Assembly: GCA_019426215.1 (NCBI GenBank)
Contig: CM033393.1
Span: 47,866,645-47,930,644 of the forward strand
Source of the DNA: Buddleja alternifolia
Taxonomy: Eukaryota; Streptophyta; Magnoliopsida; Lamiales; Scrophulariaceae
DNA length: 64,000 nt
Reading direction: 5' to 3'
In this document: piece after piece, positions 36,401-49,200 of the stretch
How positions within the stretch are numbered: position 1 is the stretch's first letter
Layout of the letters: every line of letters starts with the position of its first letter
Position numbers and translations under genes: made by a program
Notes under the pieces: model-generated
Told to the model about the DNA's origin: nothing
The model's database searches: none
Seen by the model: only the letters and a program-made list of their open reading frames with translations

Positions 36401-39400
36401 TGATCGCTTTTGCAGCAATGAAAACATTAGCATCACATAATAGCATATCAACCCAATCTTTGAAGTGTTCTCAACAATCAGCATTTTTAATTATTTGATT
36501 ACCTGATCCGTGATAAAGCACCAAGGAGCTGTGCAACCAAGTCCAGAAGAAGACCCCTCAAATCAACCAATGAAGGATACTCAACTTGGCTAACAACCCT
36601 GCAATTAGTAAATGTTGATTTGTACCGGGCAAAATCTACAGAAAAAGCCATTCTAATGTAACCACCCTTTAAACCAACCACGATGCATTAGCTGAAGCTC
36701 AGTTTAGGTTTAGTAATTAAAATCCAAGTAAACCATTCAGGTCTGACGGACAAGAAATATTTTTAGGATTTAGAAAGTATCATTTCTGTTTACAACATTT
36801 CTTATATTTTAGCAAAAGAAAAGGACATGTCCAAAGTTTTTATTCAATGAACCCTTATTCCTCACATCAAACCACAAAGCTAAAGACGAAAATTATCTAA
36901 AATGCTCTTTAGAAGAGAGAGCAAGTGGTGGACCTCAGCCTCTGGTCTAACCTAGTTTGATTAGTTACAAGTTAATTAAAATATTTAAAGATTTCATTTC
37001 AACCCGGAGACAGAAGACATCAAGTTTCAGAGGCATCAACTTAGCACATCACTTAGGAGGTCCTTACGCAAAAAAGAGAACATTGCAGAAAGGGCTCATC
37101 CCAATGTGAACCACTGGGATTTTCAAGAGTCCTCGGGCAATACAGCTAAGAGTTCTTTCTCTCTGTGGCATTTTATATTGAGTAGTTATTATTTGCCGCA
37201 TACAACAAATGTTACAGCTAACAAACAATATGAATCAACAGCAGAACTTTACACACTCAGGTGCATCTTAGTTAGAGAAGAGATAACACGGATAGTTGGA
37301 CATGTGGTTACGAATTGCAGGAGAGGGTCGACCTAGTGACACTGCAGAAATCATAAAGATCTCGGACACATAACTGGAAGTTAAATCAGAGAGAGAACCT
37401 AGTGGACAGTGCAGAATTCATAATTTTCTGGCCAGCCAGCCATCATCTTCTAAGTTCAGCTAACTCATCATTACCTGTCTGCATTGATTAGCCAGTCGAA
37501 GACAAAATTTTCGAGCCCAATCCAAAGTTTTTCTGCCAGTAGACAAAGCACGTTAATTTTGCAAAAGATATTTTGGAGTCCCAACCGGAGCACAGGTGTA
37601 TGTATGAAGAAAGGTTATTAAGACCAGTAAATTTGAATCTTGTGCAGAGACTATCAAGAGACCATCTTAGAGCATGATCAAACCTGTAAGTCCTTCTTGC
37701 GGACAGCACTCAACGAAGCGGATACACGCCGAGCAAAATATGCACTCCACTGCAAGCTGGACAATGTAATATCAAAATAAAACTGAAGTAGAGGTAAAGG
37801 ATACATGCACTTCGAATGGAACATTCTTCAAGAATCTTGCAATTGGTTGCAGTAATAAAAACAAGAATAAAATAAAACGTTGTTATGAGCACTCTAGGAA
37901 TCTTTCTTTAAGTAGTATCTCACTTTTTCAACACCAAGGATGTCAAATATCAAATTTTTCTTCCATTCATTTATGTTGGTCATGGGCAATCTTTTGTTTC
38001 ATCTTCTTAACAACCCCAACAAAGATGCACTTTCCTTTGGAATGATCAATGAATTCAATTTGCGCAAAAGCAACATGTCAAGGGAGTAGTACTCCTAATT
38101 TCCTTCAGTGTCTGTAGAAATTAGTCAATCTACTTTTGTGCCCTTGTATATTGTTTTGGCTTGATTGATATATATATGGGAGGGGACCCCGAAAAATCCC
38201 CCCACCATGACATAGGTGGCTTTTGGTAAAAAAAAAAAAATCAACTACAACGGACAAAAAAAATAAATACAGGCACCATTATTCTCCCAAATTAATGCCA
38301 TGTTTTTCTGAGAGTTTTCCATATTGGGGGCAGTTGTACAAGTTTGTGACAGTTACTTAATAGCTGCAATTACACAATACTTCCGCTAAGAGGCTTTTAT
38401 AATAATTCGGTTTCTTTTCTCCAATTACATTAGAAGCAACAACCAGGTAGAGAAGCCTTCAAAAGAAAAGGAGACTCAGAAGTTTCTTAGGCTCTGTTTG
38501 AATGTGTTTCCAATTCATTTTCAACCGTCATTTTCAAAAATATATGGGAGAATGGATTTTTTTATTTTAGTGTGAAAAAAGTGAGAAAAATAAGTGTGTT
38601 TGGTTGTGTTTCTAAAAATAGTTGAAACTGGTGATTGGTGATGTGTGAAATGATTGAAAAGTAATGATTAGATGATAGAAGATGAGAGAATGGTTAAAGA
38701 AAAATGAGAGAAGATGAGTGAGAAAAGTGATAAAAAGGAAGTGAGAGAAAAGTGATGTGAAATGTAATTTGAAAGAATGAATGAAATTTATTGGAAACTT
38801 ACATGTGAAAATGAGAATGTTTTCAGTTAAAAACAGTGTAAAGTGTGTATTTTCATTTTCAGATAAAAATGAAAATGAAAAAAGTGAAAAGAAAACACAG
38901 GCAAACATTGCCTTAACATCCTTTATAATAGTGATTGCAGTGAAGATACACCTTTTTCATTGTCACTGAAGCAAGGGTAAGGAAAACTAGAAGCAGATTA
39001 CACTTTAGTTCCTGTTGAGTTCCAAGCCCATAAAATGTAAGGCCTTATTTGACACATTTTACAAATTCCAACCATTTTTAGTAACATAAGCAAACACAAC
39101 ACACATCACATCATTTTCGTACGAATCTCCATAGGACGCATTTCCCGAGAAATTTTCAGGATTCTAACTCAAAAACATAGACAAAGAGGGCCTAAATATT
39201 TCAATTATACTTCATATAAATCTGTATGCTGTTAAGTAATTGCTAGTCCTATAAACTCGCCATATTCAATTTTTAACCCAATATTCCTCTTTCTATTGCC
39301 TTAACATCCCCTATTCAGAAAAAGATATTAATAAAGTGCCAAGTAACAGACAGCCAAAAAGAATAACCAAAACAATTAAGAAAGTTAAAATGGTTAGACG

Positions 39401-40917
39401 CACATTAACAAAGAGAATTGTATTCCTAAACACACACTTAGTGACATTTGAAAAGATTGTGTATTAGACAGCTTAAAATTCTAATAAGCTACATAGAGAG
39501 ATAAATTTCAACAACTTTATCCACTAGGACAGAGAGAGGAGCATTTGGTCTGAAAAGTGAGAAAGATGGTGCAACTGGTAGAGGAGTTTGAAAGTGCTAA
39601 TGATTCATGAGATTGAGAAGAGATAAACCTTTCTCTGAAATGTCGAAGCATCATTTGCACCTTTTGGGGATTCACTGCATAGTAACCCAAAAAACAAAGA
39701 AAAACTTATGAGCCAGCAACCTTAAACTGAGCATGTTGTGGGATTAAAAACAGAAAGAATAATGGGGAAAAACTTTACAACTTCATAGATAATTATCCTA
39801 ACAAGATAATCAAAGGGATAGTAATAGAAGACTTATAACAGATATTTGTAACTAAATAAAATGAGAACAGATGTTTGGACTTGTGTCTTTTTGTCTAGTT
39901 TTCCATGCCAAACTCATGTACCTAATATCTGAAAGTGGAGAATACCTAGGCGCCATACTCTTTTGTCAACCTGATGGGATTGAGATTTTACCATCTGAAA
40001 CAGTTGCATTTAAGTCACGGTTATATTGAACAGGCCAAAGTTTTCAGGCATCAGATAGGAATTACCGCATACTCCAACCAATAATTCAGATTCAGTATGG
40101 TGTTTTTGGAATAGAAACCCAAAAGACATAATCAATACCATCTGAAACAAATCTCTACAACAATACTCCATATAAAGAAGATTTTGCACAACCAAACTCA
40201 ATGGTTATCTAATAGAAAGGGAAAAACCTTTCTCTCCACCGTGAAAGAGCTTCTAATAAAGGTACAGGTGTGTGTCGCGCCACCATAGCTAAAGAATCTA
40301 ACACTTGCTCATAAGCTGGATCTGATGGCCGAAGGTACTGTCCATCCTGCAGTTTGCCGTGCAACATAATACTTCAGCAAGCATGTTTAATTAGGAGAAG
40401 CAAATATCATCGACAAAAAGTATTAAGAAGTCTTAAAAACTCCCAAATTGACGTCACAAAAAAGAGCTTGGCAATACTCCCAATTTTTCCTGTTCCTGAT
40501 TCCCGTCTATCAAGGAATCCTTCTTGCTCTTGCATTCATCAATTATTTCCTTACAATACAGAGAATTTTACTTTCTTAAACACAAACCACGCTTAAATGC
40601 TCTACGACATACAAACCGTGTATAATCAGGCTGTTTATCTATCCTACACACACCTAATCAACATTGTATTCTACACCGTAATTCATATAGTCCTAGCAAC
40701 TTGCGAGCAAATTCAGGAGGCAAAGGTAAATGCTACTAACTCACTCTAAAAAAAGAAAGCTCATAAATACTACATTCCAAAACCAACTAAATTATATACA
40801 AGCACCAGCAGAAAATCTTACTTGTACTTGAGCAGTTTCGATTCGACGCCTGGCAAGAGGAAGGAACCGCTGCAGCAGCGCCTCAACAATCAGCTTCGCC
40901 GCGCTCCCAGCCTTCAT
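24429..40917 (-). CDS. Furry/Tao3/MOR2-PAG1-like cell morphogenesis protein (ARM-repeat scaffold)
   Basis: Large scaffold related to Drosophila Furry, yeast Tao3/Pag1 and fission yeast Mor2, which support NDR/LATS-type kinases in polarised growth; the plant role is less known. Seventeen exons join in frame to 2146 codons including stop (2145 residues; Arabidopsis relative about 2150): 40822-40917, 40228-40346, 39629-39674, 37684-37756, 37475-37532, 36503-36598, 35394-35511, 35033-35323, 34073-34174, 33911-33557 (listed high to low), 33351-33464, 31225-31850, 30922-31118, 30395-30617, 28896-29015, 27647-28420, 24429-27458. It starts [18 protein letters not shown] and ends [10 protein letters not shown]. 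The N-terminal half carries the MOR2-PAG1 N-domain (for example [50 protein letters not shown]), and the last exon carries the mid and C-terminal regions. A Ser/Gly-rich linker ([15 protein letters not shown], [20 protein letters not shown]) in the last exon is a likely phosphorylated loop. Confidence 0.93.
32795..32812. repeat. Poly-G run inside FRY-like intron 11
   Basis: A G-rich block (GGGGGAGGGGGGGGGGGG) in an otherwise GT-rich stretch of the long intron 31851-33350. It could form a G-quadruplex on one strand; it is also error-prone to sequence. Confidence 0.85.
34387..34998. repeat. Tandem duplication in FRY-like intron 8, period 304 bp
   Basis: Copy 1 at 34387-34690 and copy 2 at 34691-34998 are nearly identical; copy 2 has 4 extra bases (an ATAT-type insertion near 34944) and a few substitutions. 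Copy 2 ends 34 bases from the end of exon 8 (35033). Confidence 0.95.
38487..38916. repeat. MITE-like repeat in FRY-like intron 3
   Basis: The ends TTAGGCTCTGTTTGAATGTG and (reverse complement) TTAAGGCAATGTTTGCCTGT are inverted repeats of the hAT-MITE kind. The interior is rich in GA/GTGAGA words. No convincing 8-bp target duplication. Confidence 0.5.
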
Positions 40918-41504
40918 TTCCTCCTCAACCTTAAATCAAACCAATAATACACACAGCTTCCAGCTTCAATATTTCATCTAATAAGCCCTGACATTGCTTT
41001 CTTCTGCCCCCGTCATGATCCCCAATCGAATAAAACTGTCGAAATTTCGAGCATACAAATAAAAATTGACTCAAAAAACAGAGGCGAAAGGGCAAATCAT
41101 TCACAAAAAGTACGTACATTGCGTTCGGTACTTCGATTGTGACAGGTTGGACCACATATAATAAATACAATCATCATTCAATAAATTACTGCACAATAAT
41201 TATTGAATGGAGAAAAAGGGTTTTAGAACGTACCTTGACGAACTGGAGTGGAAAATGTCTAAAGCTTTATTCTCCATTTACAGATTGAAAATTAACTTTT
41301 CTTCTCCTTCCATTTAGATTTGCGATCTGATTAACGGAGGACATTAATTCTTTCTTTTCAGTTTGATTTTCATATGTTCTATACTGCCACTGGGCAGTTT
41401 TTAGCAACTGACGATCCGGGTCGTGTGAGGATGCGTAATTCGGGTCGGGTATGCACCCGCGTTTGCGTTTGGCTGAGCTGGGTTTAAGCGGTGGGCGGTG
41501 ATAG
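40918..41504 (-). promoter_or_regulatory. 5' UTR, leader intron and promoter of the FRY-like gene
   Basis: Twelve leader bases (40918-40929) precede the ATG after an acceptor (TTTAAG|GTTGAGG) at 40929/40930. A matching donor CGTCAAG|GTACGTTC lies at 41234/41233, so a leader intron of about 300 bases is likely, with a first exon from 41234 to roughly 41300. No TATA box was singled out. Confidence 0.55.
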
Positions 41505-41512
41505 TTTCTATG

Positions 41513-42895
41513 TATGGTCTAAAATTTTGATCGAAGCACCGAAATTTCGCTCAAAATTTCAGACTGTGTTTGGTTTTATTTTCAAATCAGTTTTGGCCAA
41601 AAATTTTGGCCAAAACTTGTTTGTTTTGTGTTTTTTTGATCAAAAAAGGATTTTTTTGGTCAAAAAAATTGTCAGATATTGTCTCCCTATTTGTCTTTAC
41701 TTTAGGGTGCCTACTAATTACATCAATTACAATATAATCATTTAAAATTTATATTATATTATATTTTTTAATCATTAACTAATTATAAACACAATTTCAG
41801 ACAAAAACTTCCATGATTTGACTGCTACAGTAACTTTTGTCTCTTTTGAAAATAAAATCAAACACAAAACCAAACACATTTTTATCAAAATACACAATTT
41901 TCAATAAACTTTTTCACCAAAATTTTCACCAAAAAAACCTCCCAAAACAAAACCAAACAAAGCCTCAGATTTTGGGGGTTTCGGAACGAAATTGAACCTT
42001 CGATTCAATTTTGCAGAATATCTTCCGAAATTTCGACCGAAACCCGAAATTTCCCCAAAATTTAAAATATTTTTGTCAAATATCTTTCGAAATTTCAGCC
42101 GAAACACGATATTTCCCGAAATCGAAATTTCGGCTGATTTTTTTTTATATTTTTAATTTTTTTAAATATCATATAATTAGAAAATTATAGGAAATTATAT
42201 TTATACACATAATATGAATCGAATTCACATATTATCTACCTTGGACATATAGTAGATACTCAGTGGATATAATGCCACACCAATCCTACTCATATCCTTT
42301 GCCGCAGGTTTATGTTACTACTCCAGTCGAGTATGTTGTACCCACTGGGGTTTTTCAAGATTCAACACTAAAATGATATTATCATCATTATATGCAATAT
42401 AACCAATATTCCATGTCATAGGCGGAATATTGTCAATTATATAACTAATAATTTCCAATTGCAATATGAAATTAGAGGCAGGACGAATACTAATGATAGC
42501 GATTTCGATCCTCCTAGAAACTCGATGTGGTATTGAGTAGTAACTTTTACTTAAATCTTCGTACATTTTATTTTAATGAAATTTCTATGAGATTTGGTTA
42601 TTATCTTACTATCAAATTATATTTATTTCATATTTTTTGCAATAGTTTTTAGTGATATTATTTAACAAATTCATTATCCATATATTATATATAGAATATT
42701 ACTGATGTAAAAGATGCATAAGAATGATAATTAAAGTTATCCAAAATTTTATTGCAAATTTCCAAATATTTTTATAAATTTCCATGATTTTTTTAAAATC
42801 GAAAACAAAATTTTGAATATCCCCGAAATTTTCATCGAAATTTCCGTAAATTTACTACTCTGATATCTACCCCGAAACCGATATTTAAAACCTTG
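41513..42895. mobile_element. hAT-like DNA transposon (1383 bp) with an 8-bp target duplication
   Basis: The flanking 8-mer TTTCTATG is perfect (41505-41512 and 42896-42903). The left end TATGGTCTAAAATTTTGATC is a weak inverted match to the right end (reverse complement CAAGGTTTTAAATATCGGTT), which resembles the hAT-like element at 6799. Subterminal words CGAAATTTC repeat many times near both ends. No transposase frame. A second element is nested at 41561-41965. Confidence 0.65.
41561..41965. mobile_element. MITE nested in the hAT-like element
   Basis: The ends AGACTGTGTTTGGTTTTATT and (reverse complement) AGGCTTTGTTTGGTTTTGTT are inverted repeats of about 20 bases. The interior has palindromic TTTTGGCCAAAA words. 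The target duplication is unclear, so borders may be off by a few bases. Confidence 0.55.
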
Positions 42896-42903
42896 TTTCT
42901 ATG

Positions 42904-44695
42904 GTGGACGATTTCGGTCCATTTTTCACTAAGTAAATAATTGGGGTGAGGTGGTTTACTCGGTTACGAAAATCACCCCACTCATTTTGAATATACGGTG
43001 TAAAATAGATCGGGAGCAAAACTCTCGATCCACCTTAGAATTTTTCATGTGTCGTATATGATCTAATGTTTTAACACTCACTTGGACACATACTCACTTG
43101 GGTAGCATCTCATTTTCGCTATGTCAAGAAATAAAAAGGAGAAAAATACATCTTGCCCCTCAAAAAAAGTTTATTTTGCAGTCGAACCCTTGCAACTACC
43201 AATTATAACAATTTTGACACTTTTTTTTCAAATTGATCCGAGCTTATAAAACTTATCGAGTGTTGAAGTTTTGTTTATTATGTTAATGAATCGGAATTTG
43301 TAAATTTTAACAGTTAATTTCTAGTCAAATATCAAATAGCTTGATTTATTTTTCAATCATGCACAACAACGTTAATACTAAATGCTCAAAAAATAAAAAC
43401 TCACTCCTAAAAAGTTATAAGAATTTTGGTAGCATACATATATCTCGTTTATATTATTACGAACACTATTAAAGTTAACGTTGATAAAAAAAAATTACTC
43501 ATTTTACTGTATATATAATTGATAGTTCAATTTCATGATAAATAAAAATAATATAGCTATAAATAAAAACAATGTAATGCTTATCTAGAATGTAAAACTC
43601 CTTTTTACTAGTATTTTGTGCTTTATTAACAGGATACTTGCAACCTGTTTTAAATATCTACACATAACATTGATTTGCAAGGTTTATGTATACTTTTAAC
43701 TATTACGTCTACTTGCGATGTAAAATGTCAAAATAAACATATTTTGACATCTACCTTATGAAGAATATTGTTCTTTAAACTTCATAACAAATGTTGTATT
43801 ACTTGCCATGGATTGTAACTCATCTAACACGTAAATAGTATACAACCGTGAAAAGTATACATATTTGACATATATCTCTAGTTAGTTCATAAAGATTTTC
43901 AAAAATTATTTCTATGTTTTGGATATTTTTATAACCATTTGAGCATGAATATGCCTCTTTTGGCAATTGGTATCACGCAGAAGTTCATTTTTAGTTGTAT
44001 ATAACTTATTAGTATCAAATATTTAGAACCTTTGGTTCTTTGTACTAAAGATTTTTATTTTTTTATAAGAAATTTGGAATAATCTATGTTATGAAAATAT
44101 GATATTACTACCAATTGATTATACTTTCGTATATAATCATAAAAGTGAGAAAGTTTTCACTTTTCAACTTATCTACTTAAAATATATTCTCAAGAGATTT
44201 TTCTAACATTGGTATAAGAATTTTTTTTGAAATTCAATTTTCAAAATCATAAAAGAAGATTGAATTTAAAAAATTCAAAGAACGAGCATAATTTTCTTTG
44301 CATAACATGTTTAATTTCCTTAAAAATAATAATTCAGAATTTAGTGATATAAGAGTCTTTTTAATTTTTTTTTTATGGATAAATCATGTGTTGAGTGTTT
44401 GATTGCGGACATTTTAATAACATAATAGTATTTTTAGTTTCAATTTGTATAAATTAAATTAAATTATTTAAAATATAAGTATAATAATTTAATATTTTTA
44501 AGAGGAGTACAAGGGATTTAATGATGAATTTGAACGGAAATATTGATTTTAATAATAATTGAAGGACTTAAAATAACGCAATGCAATTGCTGGTGGAATT
44601 GTGGAAGGGGGTAAAGTGCGACCAAATCAAAAGTGGAATATACCTTTTAAAAAAACATAATGTAAAGTCCCACTAAAAATATATGGTAAAAAATA
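42904..44695. other. AT-rich intergenic DNA
   Basis: No coding signal. An AAAATACATCTTGCCCCTCA at 43144 resembles the end of the foldback element at 44696 and may be a lone terminus of a related element. Confidence 0.5.
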
Positions 44696-45601
44696 GGACA
44701 AAATACACTTTGCCCCTTAAACTATAGCACTCTTAACAAATACCCCTCAATTGTTAAAAAATACACTTACCCTCTTCTATATTATAGAATCGCCTTGATT
44801 ACTCTTACCCATTATTCTTTTTTATATTTCTCGACCATTTTTCTCCTTTTCACATTTTTTTATACATACATTAGTTATAATTTAGTCACTACATCAATAT
44901 TAATTACTTACTACTTAATAATTAAAAGTATTTTTAGTACTACAATTAAATTAACTTGGTAACAACATATTATATTAATATTTGACAAAATTAAACTAAT
45001 GCATCGCCACAAAATTAAATTATTTTAAATAGATATTTATAATCTTTTAAATATATTGATACAATATATATGTATCTTTAATACCCTAACCTACTATAAT
45101 ATATGTTGGAATTAATTCAAACATATATTGTAGTAAACTAGACTATCAAAACTACATATATATGTTATCAGAATATGACGTGTTTGAATTATATTACTTT
45201 AGTCATATATTGTAGTAAATTGGGATATTAAACATGCATATATATATATATATATATTATTGTCAAGATATACATAAAAGATATTAAATTTGTATGGATA
45301 ATTTAATTTTATAACAATGCATTATTTAAATTTTGTCAAACAATAATATAATATGTTGTCACCAAATTAACTTAACGTTGGTGCTAAATATGTTACCAAT
45401 TATTATATTGTGTAAATTTTAACTAGTGTATATAATAAAAAATTTATGAAAACAAAAAGAAATGGTGGTGAAGTGAAAGAATAATAATAGTTAGGGGTAC
45501 TTAAAACAATTTTATAATATAAGAGGAGGACAAATTTATTTTTTAACAGCTCAGAAGATATTTATTATGAGTTCTATAATTCAGGGCAAAATGTATTTTC
45601 C
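44696..45601. mobile_element. Second foldback element (906 bp) with terminal inverted repeats over 100 bp
   Basis: The left end GGACAAAATACACTTTGCCC and the right end (reverse complement GGAAAATACATTTTGCCCTG) start a mirror symmetry that runs on: GTTAAAAAATACACTTACCC against GTTAAAAAATAAATTTGTCC, then inner arms such as AACAACATATTATATTAATA against GACAACATATTATATTATTG. The symmetry centre is about 45148. No coding capacity. The target site was not resolved because a T run follows the right end. Confidence 0.65.
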
Positions 45602-46160
45602 TTTTTTTTTAATACAAAGAGAAGGGGGACCCTAACGATCTATCCCGACAGTCCCGGGTTTATAGTCGTTTGTCTGAGCCAAGTAAAACCTCGCAAATCT
45701 TGTTCCAAAGTATTATACAAATTCGAACTCGGGGATTACATGACACCAAGGGTTCTTTCAAAACCCTTCTTTGCCAATCCGTCTGCCAAACGATTGACTT
45801 CTCGCCAAATATTACGTATTTCAACGTGTCATGCCAGCTTCATCTTGCATCTGATTCGATCAATAAGCTCCCAGTGGTGGTGCGAGGGCGTCTCCTCTTG
45901 GATACCCCCGATAGCCTCTCTATTATCGGATTCCACCTTGCAGAAGTGCATGTCCCAAGTCAAATTTAGGCCATACAAAATAGCTGTCAACTCAGCTCCA
46001 AGCGACGTTGAAGTGCCTATACCACCACTGAACCCCCAAATCCAATAACCATGGTGATCACGAATAACTCCTCCGATGCTCGCCCAATCAGCATGAAGTT
46101 CATCTCCCGACGGACTGCGAAATAACATAAAACGCCTTTTGCGTTCCTTCAATAAAAATA
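45602..46160 (-). pseudogene. 5'-truncated LINE remnant with RNase H domain
   Basis: Minus-strand frame from about 46152 down to 45829 reads an RNase H-like region (ADWASIGGVIRDHHGYWIWG, GAELTAILYGLNLTWDM, VESDNREAIGGI). A TGA then interrupts it, and the frame resumes (HVEIRNIWREVNRLADGLAK) to a stop at about 45740. On the minus strand the sequence ends in a poly(A)-like run (T run at 45602-45611), as expected for the 3' end of a plant L1-type LINE. The upstream reverse transcriptase is absent. It might alternatively be an orphan RNase H-like gene fragment. Confidence 0.7.
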
Positions 46161-46291
46161 AAAAAATAAATTCCTCGTGTCTATTTTATAATCGATGGCC
46201 CAAACCGGGGTTGCCGCCTCCCGGCTCCGCCATCACTCTCTCTAATTGTTGCCCCTCTCTCATCACACACACAAACCACAAAACACACACT

Positions 46292-49200
46292 ATGACCACC
46301 GCCATGGGCCCTCCGCCACCTAAAACCCCCACCGCCACCACCACCGCCGCCGCCGCCGAGCTATCAACATCCGAACCATCAAACTCTACCGCGATGCCCC
46401 CACCGCCTCCTAGAATCCCCAATCCTTCCGAAACCGAAAACGAAGCCGAATCCTCCAATAACCACCACCAGGAGCCGCAATCAAACATTCCCCAAGCTGA
46501 TACTTCTGAAAATTCCCTTCAGCTTTCAAGTTCCATCGACGATTCAAGCAACAACACTACATCCGTTGATGATGATGTTGAAAAGAAGCAGGAGCAGCGG
46601 AACAATAATGCGGCGGCGGCACCGTACACGATTCCGGAGTGGAGCGGCCCCCCCGGCCACCACTTCTCTCTCGAAATCCTTAAAGACGGCGCCATCATTG
46701 ATCAATTTGATGTGTTAGTAGCTCTTCTCTTTCAGTCTCGATTGTATTATTTTGTTCTACAATGTTATGTTATTGATATGTTATACATTTACACAATCTT
46801 AGTTTAAAATAGATAATCTGAAATTTGAGCGCTGCGGTTGAAGATTGATAGGGGAACGCATGAAGAAACATTTTATTTGCTCAGCTAATTATTTGACAAA
46901 CATAATTATGGATATTTTCGCTCATTTGTATTATCGTGTCATTTCTATTTCTTAAGATGTTAAAACTACCTTAGAAAAGGTTTTGTACTTGTTAGATAAG
47001 AGAAGGCGATCAAATTAGTTTTTGTTATTTATTTCCTTTAACTTTTAACTTTTTTAACTTAGCTCTAGTAAATCCTGACATACATATATTTAGATAGTCG
47101 CAAGGATCTTGTTTGAATGCATTGTATCTCACTTGGTAACTTGTTCAGGAATAAGAAGGGGGCTTACATGTTTGGCCGTGTGGATCTTTGCGATTTTGTG
47201 CTCGAGCATCCTACCATTTCCCGGTTTCACGCCGGTAAACTTTCTTAGCTATGTTTTCGATATGCTATTACCTGCTGTTTTCTGTTCTATTGTCTTTGTT
47301 GTGTGTTTCCATGAGGTTCAAATTCTGACCTGTTTCATTGGACCCAATCTTGGTTGTTTAGATTCGAGATTGTTTTTTTACTTATTCTCCTGATGTAATT
47401 GTATTTTCTGTTGAAGGTGACTACCCTAATGCGCATCGACAAATAGACACATCAATCTGAACAACATTTAGCACTTTTGACTTTTATGTTTAGAGGCATA
47501 CCGCATATGTCAGAGTATTGTCCATGTTTGTTAGCTTCAGTTGTGCATTGATACATGGTTACTGTAAATTCCGACAGGAGAATAATCTATATTTTTTTTT
47601 TTTTTTGAGTAGTGGATTATTCGATAGATGGGAGGCGGTTAATAGCATTTTAAATTTATGTAATTATGTTTATCTGCTAATTTTGTGATACTCGTTTTCT
47701 TATTTATTTAAAGTGAAGACACATTCTTTTCATTTCATTGTGTCATGGTGATAATATTTGACAAAACTGTCATGTGTGATACTGTCAATTATCTGTCCGC
47801 TTTATGTCTTATAATTCAAATACGAGTGTCAGTGTGAATGTGTGATACTGATATTGAAAATAACCTGAAAGTGTTTGATAGTTTCTTTTGACTTCTGCTT
47901 CATGTTGCCAGTTCTTCAGTTCAAAAGCAATGGAGGTGCATATCTCTATGATCTTGGTAGTACACATGGGACATTTATAAACAAGAACCAGGTAAAATTT
48001 CCCATATTTAAGTTTCCATATGCAACCTCAGTAAAGATTTTAGTTGGTATATGTTTAAAATTTTTCTATGAAACTTGTATGTGACTTATCCATATTTCTG
48101 AAGTTTATGGGTATAATCGTCCCGAGGTCTAAATAGTAATGCATGTCTTGTTTATAATCAATCAAGAGTGAGAATATTAGTTTTTTGCACTAGTTTGGTC
48201 AAGAAGCCAATTGAATGATTAGCTGTAGCCGTAAAGCAGATTATTTTGACATGCTTCTATGTATCTTGCTAGTGTGACATCTCTTCTTTTTTTGGTTGAT
48301 GCCTTCATCTAATTATTACTTGATCGATCATATCATTTTTTTCATCTCTTTGTTTGTCTATATTATCACAAACTTGTCAGATAAGATCTTGTTCCTGTCA
48401 AATATTACTTGATCGATCATATCATTTTTTTCATCTCTTTGTTTGTCTATATTATCACAAACTTGTCAGATAAGATCTGAATTTTTTTGTTACTGATACG
48501 TTATTGGCTAACATATCAGGTAAAGAAGAAGGTTTATGTGGATTTGCATGTCGGCGATGTCATCCGGTTTGGCCAGTAAGTAACCTGCATTAGTTCTGGC
48601 ACTTGGCATTATTTCAAGTATATTTTCTCCAGAAAAAGTATTTGATTTCATGCATGAATTTATAGGTGTTGGTATTTTAAGCCACGTTTTGGTCTTCTGC
48701 CCTCGAATTCCTTGACCTTTTGTGATGAAATTGAAAATTGATAATGAAACATCTTTAGAAGTAAAGAGAGTTATTTTGTTTTAGGAAATGGAGAATGTTC
48801 ATGCTTAGTCTATCTGTTTTCTTTCTTCATATTGTAACTTGAATTCTTTGTCTTTGTGCAGCTCTTCTAGGCTGTACATATTTCAAGGACCACCTGACTT
48901 GATGCCCCCAGTAAGTTTCTTTTGTCTTAATATCTAGTGTCAACTACCTTCTTGTTAGCCTAGCATATCTTATCACTGAAACCACTTATTTTTGCAAAGA
49001 AACACTTATGGGTGATGATATAACTTGCGTTCGGGTCTACGTTTAGATGACATCGGCTGTTATATGGTGCATAACTTTATTTTTAATATTGCTGAGTTCT
49101 GACAATTTTCTGTGCGGTTTTGTTTGGAAGGAAGCTGACTTGAAAAGATTAAAAAAGGCAAAGGCCCGACAAGAGATGCAAGACATGGAGGCATCACTTC

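Noticed and set aside
38612..38908. Phe/Leu-rich minus-strand frame of 98 residues
   Set aside because: Lies within a MITE-like repeat in an intron; composition reflects GA-rich DNA.
45670..46048. Plus-strand frames of about 100 residues
   Set aside because: Antisense to the LINE RNase H remnant.
46186..46488. Gly/Val-rich minus-strand frame
   Set aside because: Antisense to the Pro/Ala-rich first exon of the kanadaptin-like gene.
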